Assembly: GCA_030550395.1 (NCBI GenBank)
Contig: JAUQPL010000004.1
Span: forward strand, 61,839-125,838
Reading direction: 5' to 3'
Length of the DNA stretch: 64,000 nt
From: Bacteroidota bacterium
GTDB taxonomy: Bacteria > Bacteroidota > Ignavibacteria > Kapaibacteriales > HRBIN21
The notes under the pieces were generated by a model. That model made no database searches. It was not told where the DNA came from and saw only the letters and a program-made list of their open reading frames with translations. Shown piece by piece: positions 18,224 through 27,961 of the stretch. The position numbers and the translations under genes were made by a program. Numbering within the stretch: the first letter of the stretch is position 1; every line of letters begins with the position of its first letter.

Positions 18224-18723
18224 CAGGGGGTCCTTTCGGGTGATTTATCGGGCTGCGTCAAGCGCTTTAGGACGGCATAGAGGCTTTCTTCGTCACCGGG
18301 TGTATATGCCTGACGCTGCCAGACGATGCGTCCAGAGCCGTCCAGGAGGAAGGCGTGAGGGATATCCGTGACGTTCATTGCCCGCCGGAGCTCGCTGTTG
18401 CTGTCTATGTAGACCTCAAAGCGCCACGCCCGAGCGCGTACCAGTGGAGCAACCTTCGCTCGGGTGCGAGCATCGTCAATGGAGACGGCGATGATTTTGA
18501 CCCCGGTTTCGGTCTGCCACTGTGGGTAGAGTTGGTGGAGAGTGGAAAGCTCCAACAGGCAAGGTTTGCACCACGTTGCCCAGAAGTTCAGCAGAATCGG
18601 CTTGCCATCATTGTGAAGGGTATCGGCTCGGACAGTGCGTCCGTCAATGCTCGTCAGAAACACGGCGGGCAATTGTGCCCAAAGGGAGAGAGCCAGCCCA
18701 GCGGAAGCGAGAAGATATTTCAT
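18223..18723 (-). CDS. TlpA-type thioredoxin-fold periplasmic oxidoreductase
   Basis: A 166-aa exported thioredoxin. An N-terminal signal peptide (LLASAGLALSLWAQ) is followed by the redox-active site WATWCKPC (Cys52 and Cys55), then IIAVSIDDARTR and the cis-Pro region VTDIPHAFLLDGSGRI. TlpA proteins reduce periplasmic disulfides, often for cytochrome maturation. The ATG at 18723 is chosen over a longer frame that would include non-signal sequence. It heads the operon running to pta and is coupled to the DUF6029 gene by a one-base overlap, so a role in maturing that protein is possible but only inferred. Confidence 0.88.
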   Translation of the reverse strand: MKYLLASAGLALSLWAQLPAVFLTSIDGRTVRADTLHNDGKPILLNFWATWCKPCLLELSTLHQLYPQWQTETGVKIIAVSIDDARTRAKVAPLVRARAWRFEVYIDSNSELRRAMNVTDIPHAFLLDGSGRIVWQRQAYTPGDEESLYAVLKRLTQPDKSPERTP

Positions 18724-18822
18724 GGCGGGGTTCTCCGATTGAACAGATGCAAAATTGCGAATCCTTTCCTGATTGCTCGTGAGTATGCGACAGCTATGCA
18801 CACAGGGATACCCACGGCAGGC

Positions 18823-18830
18823 TAATTTTG
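18823..18830 (+). promoter_or_regulatory. Candidate -7 element (TAnnTTTG) for the purL operon
   Basis: TAATTTTG matches the Bacteroidota -7 consensus TAnnTTTG and lies 36 bases before the ATG of the zinc-ribbon gene. No good -33 TTG is seen at the normal distance, so this is a candidate only. Confidence 0.35.
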
Positions 18831-18865
18831 CAGGTGTAACCTCCTTCGGTATCTGCGGGGACTGC

Positions 18866-19174
18866 ATGACGACATTTCGTCCGCGGGGTAGTCCGACCCT
18901 CCGTCGGTGTCCGCGATGCAAGGCCGTCGGACGCATGTACCGCTCCCATAGCCGTAACGCTTTTGAGCGTTTTATGAAAATCTTCAGCCCTACGCTGCTG
19001 CTTTACCGCTGCCACCACTGCAATTGGCGTGGGTATATGTTCCGGCGTTTTCGGTCGCAGAGCCGCTTTGCCTTCTGGATGACCCTTCTGGGGGTCATCG
19101 TCGGAGGAGTTGCGGGTATTGCGGCAGGCTGGTTCATCTTGTTGCGCTTTGTGGAAGTGCTTTTGGGACGCTGA
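18866..19174 (+). CDS. Small zinc-ribbon membrane protein, unknown function
   Basis: A 102-aa protein. Two Cys pairs, CPRC (within [16 protein letters not shown]) and CHHC (within [15 protein letters not shown]), form a probable zinc ribbon, and a hydrophobic segment ([21 protein letters not shown]) follows near the C-terminus. The ATG at 18866 is preferred; a longer frame from 18773 adds 31 residues with no clear signal. The stop shares one base with the purL ATG (TGATG), so purL may depend on its translation. The role is unknown; a metal- or nucleic-acid-binding membrane protein is a guess. Confidence 0.6.
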   Translation: MTTFRPRGSPTLRRCPRCKAVGRMYRSHSRNAFERFMKIFSPTLLLYRCHHCNWRGYMFRRFRSQSRFAFWMTLLGVIVGGVAGIAAGWFILLRFVEVLLGR

Positions 19175-21408
19175 TGCAGCCAGTTGTGACAGGGTCTGTG
19201 GTTAGTGTAGAGGTGGCGCAGGCTTTGGGATTGACGGCCGAGGAATACGAGCGCATCCTTGAGCTTCTGGGGCGTCCACCGAACTTCGTTGAGCTGGGGA
19301 TGTTCGCCGTTATGTGGAGCGAGCATTGTAGCTACAAAAATTCCCTCAAGCTGCTGCGAACGCTCCCGCGCACGGGTGGACGGGTTCTTTCCGGGAATGA
19401 GAATGCAGGGCTTGTGGACATTGGCGGGGGCTATGCCATTGCCTTTAAAATTGAAAGCCACAATCACCCTTCGGCCGTTGAACCATATCAGGGTGCCGCG
19501 ACGGGGGTTGGAGGTATTCTGCGGGATATCTTCACCACGGGAGCGCGGCCTATTGCCGTGTTAGACTCGCTCCGCTTTGGGGCGCTGGAAGAGCCGCGGA
19601 CGCGATATCTGATCCGAGGCGTTGTTGGCGGGATCGGCGATTACGGAAATGCCTTCGGAGTCCCGACCGTCGGTGGCGAGGTGTATTTCCACCCATGCTA
19701 TACGGATAACCCCCTGGTCAATGCGATGGCGGTGGGGATTGTTCGTTGCGATCGTGTTGTGCCGGCGGTTGCCCGAGGAGTTGGGAACCCGGTATTCTTG
19801 CTGGGGAACAAGACGGGGCGGGATGGTATTCATGGGGCATCGCTTTTGGCATCGCGCACGTTCAGTGATGGACAGCACGATATGCGTCCATCGGTGCAAG
19901 TGGGGGATCCTTTTGCCGAGAAGCTCCTGTTAGAGGCGGTGCTGGAGCTGGTGGAGGCTGGTATCGTCGTGGGGATGCAAGACATGGGGGCGGCGGGTAT
20001 CTGCTGCTCAACCTCAGAGATGAGCGCTCGGGGAGGGGTGGGGATGCGGATTGAATTGGATGCCGTTCCCTTGCGAGATCCGGACTTAGATGCATACGAA
20101 ATTCTGCTTTCGGAGTCGCAGGAGCGGATGCTGGTTGTGCTGCAGCGGGGTACGGAGCATATCGCCGAGGCAATTTGCCGTAAGTGGGAGATTGGATTCG
20201 CTCGGATTGGGGAGGTGACCGACGATGGGATACTGCGCTATTACCATCGGGGGCAGTTGGTTGCAGAGCTTCCGGCATGGACGTTGGTGGCAGGGGAGGG
20301 GGCACCGCAGTATGAGCGTGAGGCTCGGGAGCCTGCGTATCTGCAGCAGGTTCGGTCCATTGTGCCGGAAGAATTGCCGGAGCCGGTTTCACCACAAGAA
20401 GCCTTCTGGCTCCTTTTGCAAAGTCCGAATATCGCCAGCAAACGCTGGGTGTTCGAACAGTACGACTACCAAGTGCAGACCAATACTGTCTTAGTCCCTG
20501 GAGCCGCAGACGCTGCCGTCCTCCGGTTGCGCGAGTTGCCCGGACGAGGCATTGCATTGAGTGTGGATGGGAACAGCCGCTATGTTTATCTCAATCCATA
20601 TCGGGGTGCCGCCATTGCTGTGGCAGAGGCTGCTCGCAATGTTGCCTGCGTTGGTGCAGAACCCGTTGCCGTGACGAATTGCCTCAATTTTGGCGACCCC
20701 TATGATCCGGAGATCTTCTGGCAGTTTCGGGAGGCAATCCGTGGTATGAGGGATGCTTGCTCGGTGTTGGGTACGCCGGTGACAGGCGGGAATGTAAGCT
20801 TTTACAACGAATCTCCGCGCTACACGGTCTATCCTACCCCGGTCATTGGGATGCTGGGGCTCATTGAGGATGTGAGCACCGTTGTGGGAATGGGGTTTCG
20901 GGCTGAAGGGGATATCATCCTCCTTGTCGGTCCCCAGCGGGCAGAGTTAGGGGGCTCGGAATACCTTTGGCTCTTCCATGGGTTGGTGGCTGGGGATGCC
21001 CCGAGCTTGGACTTGGAGGAAGAGCGGCGTCTGCAGCAGTTTCTCTTGACAGCAATCCGCCGTGGTTGGGTCCATTCTGCCCATGATTGCGCTGAAGGAG
21101 GACTTGCTATTTGCCTGGCCGAGAAAGCAATCGCTTCGGAGGGGGAGCTCGGGGCCGATGTGGTCTTTCCCTGGGAGCTGAAAGCTGCTCACCTGTTCGG
21201 GGAGGCGCAAACGCGCGTGCTTCTTAGCGTTTCCCCGAGACATTACGGCGATGTTCAGCGGTTGGGCCAGGAGCTGAGTTTGCCGTGTGTGGAGCTGGGG
21301 CGAGTTGTCCGTAGCCATTTCTGCATTCAGGGGGTTGTACGGACAACGGTAGCGGAGCTGCGTCACTGCTACGAGCATGCGCTCCCAGCTGTGGTGGAAG
21401 CCCTATGA
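19174..21408 (+). CDS. purL: Phosphoribosylformylglycinamidine synthase, PurL subunit
   Basis: A 744-aa small-type PurL, which with PurQ and PurS makes FGAM from FGAR in purine synthesis. Visible blocks are [15 protein letters not shown], the catalytic [60 protein letters not shown], and later NCLNFGDP and HDCAEGGLA. The length fits the PurL-only form, without the glutaminase domain. The ATG at 19174 overlaps the preceding stop by one base. purQ and purS are not adjacent here, so the complex is encoded at separate loci. Confidence 0.96.
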   Translation: MQPVVTGSVVSVEVAQALGLTAEEYERILELLGRPPNFVELGMFAVMWSEHCSYKNSLKLLRTLPRTGGRVLSGNENAGLVDIGGGYAIAFKIESHNHPSAVEPYQGAATGVGGILRDIFTTGARPIAVLDSLRFGALEEPRTRYLIRGVVGGIGDYGNAFGVPTVGGEVYFHPCYTDNPLVNAMAVGIVRCDRVVPAVARGVGNPVFLLGNKTGRDGIHGASLLASRTFSDGQHDMRPSVQVGDPFAEKLLLEAVLELVEAGIVVGMQDMGAAGICCSTSEMSARGGVGMRIELDAVPLRDPDLDAYEILLSESQERMLVVLQRGTEHIAEAICRKWEIGFARIGEVTDDGILRYYHRGQLVAELPAWTLVAGEGAPQYEREAREPAYLQQVRSIVPEELPEPVSPQEAFWLLLQSPNIASKRWVFEQYDYQVQTNTVLVPGAADAAVLRLRELPGRGIALSVDGNSRYVYLNPYRGAAIAVAEAARNVACVGAEPVAVTNCLNFGDPYDPEIFWQFREAIRGMRDACSVLGTPVTGGNVSFYNESPRYTVYPTPVIGMLGLIEDVSTVVGMGFRAEGDIILLVGPQRAELGGSEYLWLFHGLVAGDAPSLDLEEERRLQQFLLTAIRRGWVHSAHDCAEGGLAICLAEKAIASEGELGADVVFPWELKAAHLFGEAQTRVLLSVSPRHYGDVQRLGQELSLPCVELGRVVRSHFCIQGVVRTTVAELRHCYEHALPAVVEAL

Positions 21409-22091
21409 GTGAACCCGTGCTGATCGCTTTGACGGGGCCGCCGGGTAGTGGGAAGTCTACCGTTGCTCACCTCCTACGCCAGCAAGGCTTTCTTGTGTTA
21501 GAGGCCGATGTCGTGGCGCAAGAGCTTATGCAGTCCGATCCCCTACTCCGGCGACATTTGCGGGAATACTTCGGAGAGGAGCTCTTTGACGCGGAAGGGC
21601 GCTTGCGTCCCTCCGTCCTTGCTGAACGGATCTTCGGTCCGACGGCGGAGCACCGGAGGGGGCGAGAGTTCGTTGAAACATTGGTCCACCCACGGGTACT
21701 CAATGTCCTTGCAGAGCAGATTCAAGAGGCTGCGGCAGCGGGGATAAGCCCCATCGTGGTTGAGACTGCTCTCCTATACGAGACAGGGCTTGAGGAGGCA
21801 TTTGACTACGTCATCACCATTGATGCTGCTGAAGCGCAACGCCATGACCGGCTTCGTCAGCGTGGTTGGACGGAGCAACAGATCCGGGAGCGAGAAGCTG
21901 CTCAACTTTCTGCTCGTTTTAAGCGACTCCATGCGGATATCGTGCTTAACAATGATGGCACGATGGAGGAGCTTCGGGAGAGTGTGACGTTTTTGGCAGA
22001 GCTGTTACGCACGCTTCCTCCACGCACCATGCAGGTACCCTTTGCTCCTTTAGGGATGTCTTCCGGTCCAGCCAGTGGAGATGCGGTCTGA
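21405..22091 (+). CDS. coaE: Dephospho-CoA kinase
   Basis: A 228-aa kinase that adds the 3' phosphate in the last step of coenzyme A synthesis. The P-loop GPPGSGKST is at residues 10-18, the [10 protein letters not shown] element (DxD-type substrate site) at about 32-41, and the lid region with [18 protein letters not shown] later. Family length is about 200, and a proline-rich tail here ([13 protein letters not shown]) adds some 20 residues. The ATG overlaps purL by 4 bases. The end overlaps the thioesterase frame by 17 bases. Confidence 0.95.
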   Translation: MSEPVLIALTGPPGSGKSTVAHLLRQQGFLVLEADVVAQELMQSDPLLRRHLREYFGEELFDAEGRLRPSVLAERIFGPTAEHRRGREFVETLVHPRVLNVLAEQIQEAAAAGISPIVVETALLYETGLEEAFDYVITIDAAEAQRHDRLRQRGWTEQQIREREAAQLSARFKRLHADIVLNNDGTMEELRESVTFLAELLRTLPPRTMQVPFAPLGMSSGPASGDAV

Positions 22092-22536
22092 GGTTGTCGG
22101 TTCGGTGGCAGAGCTTACAGTGCGCGTCACTCCGGAAATGGTGGCGATGTTGGATGGATGGCTCGTCCATCCGGTCTGTTCCACGTTTTGGTTAGCCTAT
22201 TATGCGGAGGTAGCTGCGCGGCGGGCTATAGAGCCATTTTTGGAGGATGGGGAAAATGCTGTCGGGGCAGAACTTTCCTTGCGCCATGAGGGGATGGCGC
22301 CGGTGGGTTCCTCGCTCCGAGTACGTGCTGTAGTGACCGAGTCCAAGGGGAACCGCGTGGAGTGTGCCGTGGAAATCTTTCTGGGGAAGCGGCGCATTGC
22401 CGTCGGACGGCAGTTGCAAGTAGCACTGCCCCATGAGGTTATCCGGCGCCGTGTCCGTGATGCTTACACCGAGCAGGGACTGCCGCCCCCGAGAGAGCAT
22501 CCGAATGTTCGCATTACTGGCTCTGAACCCCCATGA
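22075..22536 (+). CDS. Hotdog-fold thioesterase (FlK-like)
   Basis: A 153-aa protein with a single hotdog domain resembling fluoroacetyl-CoA thioesterase FlK and related acyl-CoA thioesterases. The conserved pieces are VHPVCSTFWLAYYAEVAARRAIEPFL (helix with Thr/Ser and Glu), VGAELSLRHEGMAPVGSSL (conserved His) and VVTESKGNRVECAVEIF. A GTG at 22075 begins the frame and an ATG two codons later (22081) is also possible. It overlaps coaE by 17 bases and ftsE by 4 bases. The natural acyl-CoA is not known; most relatives do not act on fluoroacetate. Confidence 0.7.
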   Translation: MEMRSEVVGSVAELTVRVTPEMVAMLDGWLVHPVCSTFWLAYYAEVAARRAIEPFLEDGENAVGAELSLRHEGMAPVGSSLRVRAVVTESKGNRVECAVEIFLGKRRIAVGRQLQVALPHEVIRRRVRDAYTEQGLPPPREHPNVRITGSEPP

Positions 22537-23216
22537 AGGTTGAGCTTCGGGATGTCAGTGTTTTCTACCCTACCGCCTTCGTCCCCGCACTGTCGCATGT
22601 CAGCCTGACTGTTCCCGGGGGTGCTCTCGCTTTGGTAACGGGACCGACCGGTGCGGGGAAGACGACACTTCTGCGCTTGATTTACCGAGAAATCCTCCCG
22701 CAGTCGGGTACAGTGTGGCTGGATGGTCTCAACCTTGCAGCATTGCCCTTCCGAGAACTCCAGCGCCTTCGCCGGCAAATGGGGATTGTTTTCCAAGATA
22801 TCCGCCTGATACCTTGGGAGACTGCCTACGCGAATGTCCTTCTCCCGTTGCTGTGTCGTGGCGTTCCTTACCGGCAAGCGCGGAATACTGTGTTGGAGCT
22901 TTTCGCGGAGCTGGGGATTAGCTATGTACGGCACGCACGTCCGGATTCACTCTCGGGTGGAGAACAACAATTGGTTGCGCTTGCCCGCGCCTTGGTGTGT
23001 GCGTCACGGCTCCTCTTGGCGGATGAGCCGACGGGGAATGTAGAACCTGCCACAACGGAGCTTGTTGCTCGCCTCTTGCGCCGTGCCCATGCCCGGGGGC
23101 TCACTGTCATTGTGGCAACGCATAGCGCCGAGCTCATCGCTCACTTTCCCGATGCCGTCCGCATTGAGCTGAGGGATGGGCAACTCTGCACGCCGACCTC
23201 GGCTACGGTGGGATAG
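22533..23216 (+). CDS. ftsE: FtsE-like ABC transporter ATP-binding protein
   Basis: A 227-aa ABC ATPase close to FtsE. The Walker A motif GPTGAGKTT is at residues 37-45, the signature SLSGGEQQ near 138, and the Walker B ending LLLADEPTGNVEP follows; the D-loop and switch ATHS are also present. FtsE with FtsX regulates peptidoglycan hydrolases during division. No ftsX gene follows: the next gene is on the opposite strand and its end overlaps this one by 14 bases. The assignment to FtsE over other small ATPases (LolD/MacB) rests on general similarity. Confidence 0.75.
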   Translation: MKVELRDVSVFYPTAFVPALSHVSLTVPGGALALVTGPTGAGKTTLLRLIYREILPQSGTVWLDGLNLAALPFRELQRLRRQMGIVFQDIRLIPWETAYANVLLPLLCRGVPYRQARNTVLELFAELGISYVRHARPDSLSGGEQQLVALARALVCASRLLLADEPTGNVEPATTELVARLLRRAHARGLTVIVATHSAELIAHFPDAVRIELRDGQLCTPTSATVG

Positions 23217-24498
23217 TGGAGCCTTGGCGGAGGAGCACCCTGAGTTCTACACGCCGATTTTGGCGTCGTGCCTCTGCTGACCGTCCAGCCACGGCGGGTC
23301 GCCGACTGCCATAGCCGACAATCTGAAGGGATTCGCCTCGGATTCCCCGCTGCAAGAGCTCGGTTGCGACTTCTTCAGCACGTTGGCGGGAAAGCCACTC
23401 GTTGTATTGCTCAGAACCGATGTCATCGGTGTGTCCTTCAATCACGACGGTACTAATTCGCTCTGGCGGGAGTTCCTTGAGAAACTCAGCAAGGCGTTGC
23501 CGTTCATGGGTGCGAAGCTTCCACTGGTTGAAGGCAAACAGGAGGCGAAGCGTGCGCACGGACGAGGCTGCCTCGGTGGTGGGGAATGGACGCAGGGAGT
23601 CGGCTAGGCATACGACATAGATTCCTGGTCGGAGGGTCAGGGGATCGGTGGAGACGATGTAGGCTGTGTCCCCCTGTGGGGTAAGGCTGATGCTGGCTTC
23701 ATCCCCGGAAGTGTTGATGTCGGCTCCCAAGTTCATGGGCGGGCTCCACCGTTTCCACGTGTCGTCGAGTCGGCGGCTTACGAACAGGTCCATTCCTCCG
23801 AACCCTTTGTGCCCGGTGGAGAAAAAGTACAGCGTCCGTCCATCAGGGGCTAAGAAGGGCGAGCCTTCCGTGCCGGCAGTGTTGAGAGTGCTGCCCATGT
23901 TTTCAGGTTCGGTCCATTGGCCGCTGAGGGAGTCGTGGAACGAGACGTAGAGGTCTAAGGAGCCATAGGAGTCCAAGCGTTGAAGGCTTAGAATTAGCAC
24001 TCGGCGGTCCGGAGACCAGGTGGCGTAGTAGTGCTGTGAGAGGTTGTAGAAATTGCGGATGCGCAAAGGCTCAGGGAAGCTCCAGCTGGAATCAGCCCAT
24101 CGGGTGATGGAGAACCCTGGCTGCTTGCTTCCATCGGGACGGTAGATGCCAAAGACAAGGGCTTCCGTGCCGTCGGGACTGAGGGCACAGAGGACGTCGC
24201 TTCCTGGGGTGTTCAGAGGAGGCCCCAGGTTCCGCAGTTCTGACCAGCTTCCGTCGGGAAGACGTTCAGCGTACCAGATTTCATCAGGGTCTCTTGTTTT
24301 GCCAGTGTTGTTGGGGTGGTGCTTTCGGTCTACGTAGAGCCGTTTCCCGTCTGGCGACAGCAGCGGCAGAATTGTCGGCTGATGCTCGTTGAAGTGTTCT
24401 GGTAAACGCACCTTACACTGGATGGAGGGTTGTCCCGCCGTGGGCGGAGGCAGAATCAGTCCAGTAAGCAGGAGTCCACAGAGAGCGCTATGCCACAT
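23203..24498 (-). CDS. OmpA-family protein with PD40 beta-propeller repeats
   Basis: A 431-aa envelope protein. A signal peptide (LCGLLLTGLILPPPTAGQ) is followed by PD40-type repeats (LSPDGKRLYV, LSPDGTEALV, LAPDGRTLYFF, LTPQGDTAYIV) and a C-terminal OmpA domain (VVIEGHTDDIGSEQYN through RRQNRRVEL) that binds peptidoglycan. The ATG at 24498 (MWHSALCG) is preferred over 24540, which lies inside recX. This layout is common among Bacteroidota PorE-like and related proteins that link outer membrane and cell wall. A specific T9SS link cannot be shown here. Gene overlaps recX by 11 bases. Confidence 0.85.
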   Translation of the reverse strand: MWHSALCGLLLTGLILPPPTAGQPSIQCKVRLPEHFNEHQPTILPLLSPDGKRLYVDRKHHPNNTGKTRDPDEIWYAERLPDGSWSELRNLGPPLNTPGSDVLCALSPDGTEALVFGIYRPDGSKQPGFSITRWADSSWSFPEPLRIRNFYNLSQHYYATWSPDRRVLILSLQRLDSYGSLDLYVSFHDSLSGQWTEPENMGSTLNTAGTEGSPFLAPDGRTLYFFSTGHKGFGGMDLFVSRRLDDTWKRWSPPMNLGADINTSGDEASISLTPQGDTAYIVSTDPLTLRPGIYVVCLADSLRPFPTTEAASSVRTLRLLFAFNQWKLRTHERQRLAEFLKELPPERISTVVIEGHTDDIGSEQYNEWLSRQRAEEVATELLQRGIRGESLQIVGYGSRRPAVAGRSAEARRQNRRVELRVLLRQGSTIPP

Positions 24499-25135
24499 CG
24501 GTGTCTCCTGGTATTTCGGAGAAATATTCCCGGAGCACACGCTGGACGAGCCCGGCGGGGAAGCCGCAGCGTCCTAAGTATCCGGCTACTGCGCGCCATT
24601 GCTGAAATCTGTCCTTGTGCTGGAGCAATCGGAGTTTGCGCTCTGCCGCCCGACGCACCTGCTCTATGATGGCATCCTCGGGCAGCGCCGCGGCGACGAC
24701 AGCCTTAGCAGTCTCAGGGGCAACTCCACGGCGACGCAATGCTACCAGTAGCTGTTGCGGTGACACCGCTTTCCGCTCAATTTGGTGTCGGACAAACGCC
24801 TCCGCATAAGCGTAGTCGTCAATGTATCCCTGTTGTGCGAGCTCCTCCAGGACGGAATCAATAAGCTCTGCTTCTGCAGGGAAGCGGTGGAGCAGCTTGC
24901 GGCGGAGTTCTTCTTGCGAGTGCATCCGTCGAGCTATCAAGCGCAATGCCGTGTGGCGGATACTCCACCGCTGACTCTCCCGCCGGAGGGCAGTTATCGT
25001 AGAAGGGGAAAGCTCTTGCCCTTTGCGAAGGCCAAAGTCTGTCAGTACCGACAGAGGACACCGAAGAGCTGTTCCATCCTCCAACAGCACAGTTGCCCAA
25101 AGCTCTCCGTGCTGACGCAGATGGAGGATACGCAT
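24488..25135 (-). CDS. recX: RecX-like regulatory protein
   Basis: A 215-aa RecX-family protein, a modulator of RecA filament activity in the cytoplasm. The three-helix repeats are visible: ALRLIARRMHSQEELRRKLLHRF, VLEELAQQGYIDDYAYAEAFV, and later RRGVAPETAKAVV and LGRCGFPAGLVQRVLREY. The ATG at 25135 (MRILHLRQ) is preferred to an upstream frame that lacks a domain. recA is not adjacent, which is common in this group. The 3' end overlaps the OmpA/PD40 gene start by 11 bases. The 81 bases before the GlnN stop contain no gene. Confidence 0.82.
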   Translation of the reverse strand: MRILHLRQHGELWATVLLEDGTALRCPLSVLTDFGLRKGQELSPSTITALRRESQRWSIRHTALRLIARRMHSQEELRRKLLHRFPAEAELIDSVLEELAQQGYIDDYAYAEAFVRHQIERKAVSPQQLLVALRRRGVAPETAKAVVAAALPEDAIIEQVRRAAERKLRLLQHKDRFQQWRAVAGYLGRCGFPAGLVQRVLREYFSEIPGDTDVA

Positions 25136-25216
25136 CGTGTGCCCTTTCGAGGCAGACTCCGTGCCTATTGACGGCACAGCGTGCCGATACGTGCCTTGTG
25201 GGCTGCCCTTGGGGGT

Positions 25217-27463
25217 TTATTTGACGAAGAGCATTTCGCGGTAGCTCGGTAGTGGCCAGAGAGAGTCGGCAACGAGCTGTTCCAACGTATCAGCCACTGG
25301 GCGTAGGGCTTCCAGGCTGGGCAGGACACGGTCGCGAATGTAAGCTGCCCGCTCTGCTGCGCCATTGCTTGGGATGGCACGCAGTGTTTCCTGCAGTTCC
25401 GTCAGGCGGGAGTCCAGCTCATCGCTCCATTGGGCAAGTTCACGAAGGAGCCGCTCAGAACTCTGACACGGTACGCGGAGGGAACGCATCTGGGAGACGG
25501 TTTGCCCGACTTCTCGCAAGTACGTCAGAGTTGCCGGGAAGACCATAGTACGGGCAATCCACGCAGCGGTCTCAGCTTCAATCAGGCACGTTTTGCTGTA
25601 TTGTTCGAAGAGAACCTGCTGGCGTGCTTCCAATTCCCGTGTATTCAGCACCCCGTAGCGTGTGAAAAGTTCGCGGTTCTTCGGTGCGGTCAGGCGCTCG
25701 ATGGCATCCACGGCGTTTGTCAAGTTCAGTAATCCACGGAGCTGAGCTTCTTTGAGCCACGCTGGGGAGTAGTTGTCTCCATTGAAGACGATCCGACGGT
25801 GTTGCCGGTAGACACGCTGCAGAACCTGGCGGAGGGCTTCCTCCACCGATGCTCCCCGCTCAAGCCACTGTTCCAGTTCAGTGACCATCTCGTCAATTGC
25901 CCATGCCACAATGGTGTTGAGCACGGTTAAGGGGAAGGCGATATTCTGCGAGGCACCTACAGCACGGAACTCAAACTTGTTGCCTGTAAATGCGAAGGGA
26001 GAAGTGCGGTTGCGGTCGCCACTGTGTCGGGGCAGAGGAGGAAGGACCGGAATCCCTAATCCCAACAGACCTTCCCATCGCCGTTGGTGCCGGCGGGTGT
26101 CTTTCCCCAAGCGCTCAAAAATTTCCGTAAGCTGCTCGCCTAAGAAAACAGAGATAACGGCAGGCGGAGCCTCATGCCCACCGAGTCGGTAATCGTTTCC
26201 TGCTGAGGCAACACTGATGCGGAGCAAATCCTGGTGCTCGTCCACCGCTTTCAGGACAGCAGCGCAGAAGAACAGAAAGAGCATGTTTTCGTGCGGCGTC
26301 TCGCCAGGGTCTAGGAGGTTCATGCCGGTGTCTGTGGCTAATGACCAATTTGTGTGTTTCCCACTCCCGTTGAGTCCGGCGAAGGGCTTTTCGTGGAGCA
26401 GGCAGACCATTCCGTATTTGCGGGCAGTATTGCGCAGGACCTGCATGATGAGCTGCTGATGGTCTGCCGAAATGTTACAGTGCTCGTAGAGTGGGGCAAT
26501 CTCGTATTGCCCTGGGGCAACCTCGTTGTGGCGGGTCTTGACCGGCACACCGATTTTGTAAAGCTGGTAGTCCACATCGCTCATGAAGCTGAGCACGCGC
26601 TCGGGGATGGAGCCGAAGTAGTGGTCTTGCAACTCTTGCCCTCTTGGCGGACGTGCTCCGAAGAGGGTGCGTCCACAGAGGAAGAGGTCAGGACGTCGGA
26701 AGAAGAACTCCTCGTCGATGAGGAAGTACTCTTGCTCAGCGCCGGCGGTGGCGTAGACTTTCGTTATTCGGGTATCGCCGAAGAGGCGGAGCACACGGAG
26801 TGCTTGCCGATTAAGGGCTTCTACGGAACGGAGGAGCGGGATTTTGTAATCCAGAGCGTCACCCGTCCATGAAGCAAAGACGCTGGGAATGCAAAGTGTA
26901 GCTCCATTGGGATGCTCCATGATGAAGGCCGGCGAGGTCGGATCCCACGCCGTATATCCCCGGGCTTCAAAAGTCTCCCGCAATCCACCGCTGGGGAAGG
27001 AGGAAGCATCGGGCTCGCCTTGGATGAGATCCTTGCCGGAAAATTCGGCGATAGCGCCACCCCCAGCATTCGGGATAATGAAACTTTCGTGCTTCTCGGC
27101 AGTGCTGCCTGTCAACGGCTGGAACCAGTGAGCATAGTGTGTTGCCCCCCGTTCCAGTGCCCACTCCTTCATTGCCAATGCGACGGTATCGGCAATGGAG
27201 GGGTCTAAGGGACGCCCTTCGTGAATCGTCGCCAGGAGGGAACGGAAAACAGGTTTGGAGAGGCGCTGTTGCATCAGCTCAATTGTGAAGACATTCTGGG
27301 CGAAGATCTCCTCTACAGGGACGGCAGGCTGCGTCGGCGCTCCCACAGGGACGCTAGGCTGTCTTGGCGTTCCATTGAGACGCCAGTTCTTTGCTGCTGC
27401 GATGACATCGTAGTCATGAGTCGGAGTTGCCATGGCAGAGACCGATGGTTGTGAGACATCCAC
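25217..27463 (-). CDS. glnN: Glutamine synthetase, type III
   Basis: A 748-aa type III glutamine synthetase, which makes glutamine from glutamate, ammonia and ATP. Diagnostic blocks include HNEVAPGQYEIAPLYEHCN, LHEKPFAGLNGSGKHTNWSL and GGHEAPPAVISVFLGEQL, and a long C-terminal region typical of GSIII. The GTG at 27463 overlaps the lrp stop (TAGTG); an ATG ten codons in (27433, MATPTHDYDVI) is an alternative. Type III enzymes are hexamer-stacked and characteristic of Bacteroidota and some cyanobacteria. Regulation by the cotranscribed Lrp is plausible. Confidence 0.92.
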   Translation of the reverse strand: MDVSQPSVSAMATPTHDYDVIAAAKNWRLNGTPRQPSVPVGAPTQPAVPVEEIFAQNVFTIELMQQRLSKPVFRSLLATIHEGRPLDPSIADTVALAMKEWALERGATHYAHWFQPLTGSTAEKHESFIIPNAGGGAIAEFSGKDLIQGEPDASSFPSGGLRETFEARGYTAWDPTSPAFIMEHPNGATLCIPSVFASWTGDALDYKIPLLRSVEALNRQALRVLRLFGDTRITKVYATAGAEQEYFLIDEEFFFRRPDLFLCGRTLFGARPPRGQELQDHYFGSIPERVLSFMSDVDYQLYKIGVPVKTRHNEVAPGQYEIAPLYEHCNISADHQQLIMQVLRNTARKYGMVCLLHEKPFAGLNGSGKHTNWSLATDTGMNLLDPGETPHENMLFLFFCAAVLKAVDEHQDLLRISVASAGNDYRLGGHEAPPAVISVFLGEQLTEIFERLGKDTRRHQRRWEGLLGLGIPVLPPLPRHSGDRNRTSPFAFTGNKFEFRAVGASQNIAFPLTVLNTIVAWAIDEMVTELEQWLERGASVEEALRQVLQRVYRQHRRIVFNGDNYSPAWLKEAQLRGLLNLTNAVDAIERLTAPKNRELFTRYGVLNTRELEARQQVLFEQYSKTCLIEAETAAWIARTMVFPATLTYLREVGQTVSQMRSLRVPCQSSERLLRELAQWSDELDSRLTELQETLRAIPSNGAAERAAYIRDRVLPSLEALRPVADTLEQLVADSLWPLPSYREMLFVK

Positions 27464-27927
27464 TAGCGAATTGGGAAGGCAAAGCTTTCCACATGCGTAG
27501 ACAGCACCAGGCTAGTCAGCGTACGACGTACACCGGGCCAGCGTTGGATTTCCGCAAGGAGCTGTTCCAGAGAGGCGGTGTCGTAAGTGCGCACTTTGAG
27601 CAAGTGCGAGGCTTCACCTGTGATGGCGTGACACTCTAGGATTTCGGGACGCCGCTTACAGCGAGCCAGAAATTCGGCGTAGTGGACGCTGGATTCTACG
27701 AACACGAAGACGAAAGCTGCAATATCGTAGCCAAAGGCTTTGGGATTGAGCTTCGTGAAGTAGCCTTGAATAACCCCTTCTGCCTCCAACCGCCGAATGT
27801 GTTCCCGAACGGCAGGGACGGAAAGCCCAACTTGCCTAGCAATTTCCCGTAGGGGAAGTCGGGCGTCCCGTTGGAGCAATGCGCAAATGCGGCGGTCTAC
27901 TTCCTTTACTTCCGGCAACTTTTTCAC
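27463..27927 (-). CDS. Lrp/AsnC family transcriptional regulator
   Basis: A 154-aa regulator with an N-terminal helix-turn-helix (LPLREIARQVGLSVPAVREHIRRLEAEGVI) and a RAM effector domain (about 65-150, with FVFVESSVHYAEFL and ECHAITGEASHLLKV). The start is a GTG at 27927. It heads a two-gene unit with glnN, which its stop overlaps, so it probably senses an amino acid and adjusts glutamine synthetase expression. The effector is not known. A TAAGTTTG element lies 35 bases upstream. Confidence 0.88.
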   Translation of the reverse strand: MKKLPEVKEVDRRICALLQRDARLPLREIARQVGLSVPAVREHIRRLEAEGVIQGYFTKLNPKAFGYDIAAFVFVFVESSVHYAEFLARCKRRPEILECHAITGEASHLLKVRTYDTASLEQLLAEIQRWPGVRRTLTSLVLSTHVESFAFPIR

Positions 27928-27961
27928 GACGAAATCTTACAAAAAGCAAACAAACTGGCTG

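Noticed and set aside
19862..20557. Open frame opposite purL
   Set aside because: purL is unmistakable and the frame has low-complexity proline-rich composition typical of antisense reading.
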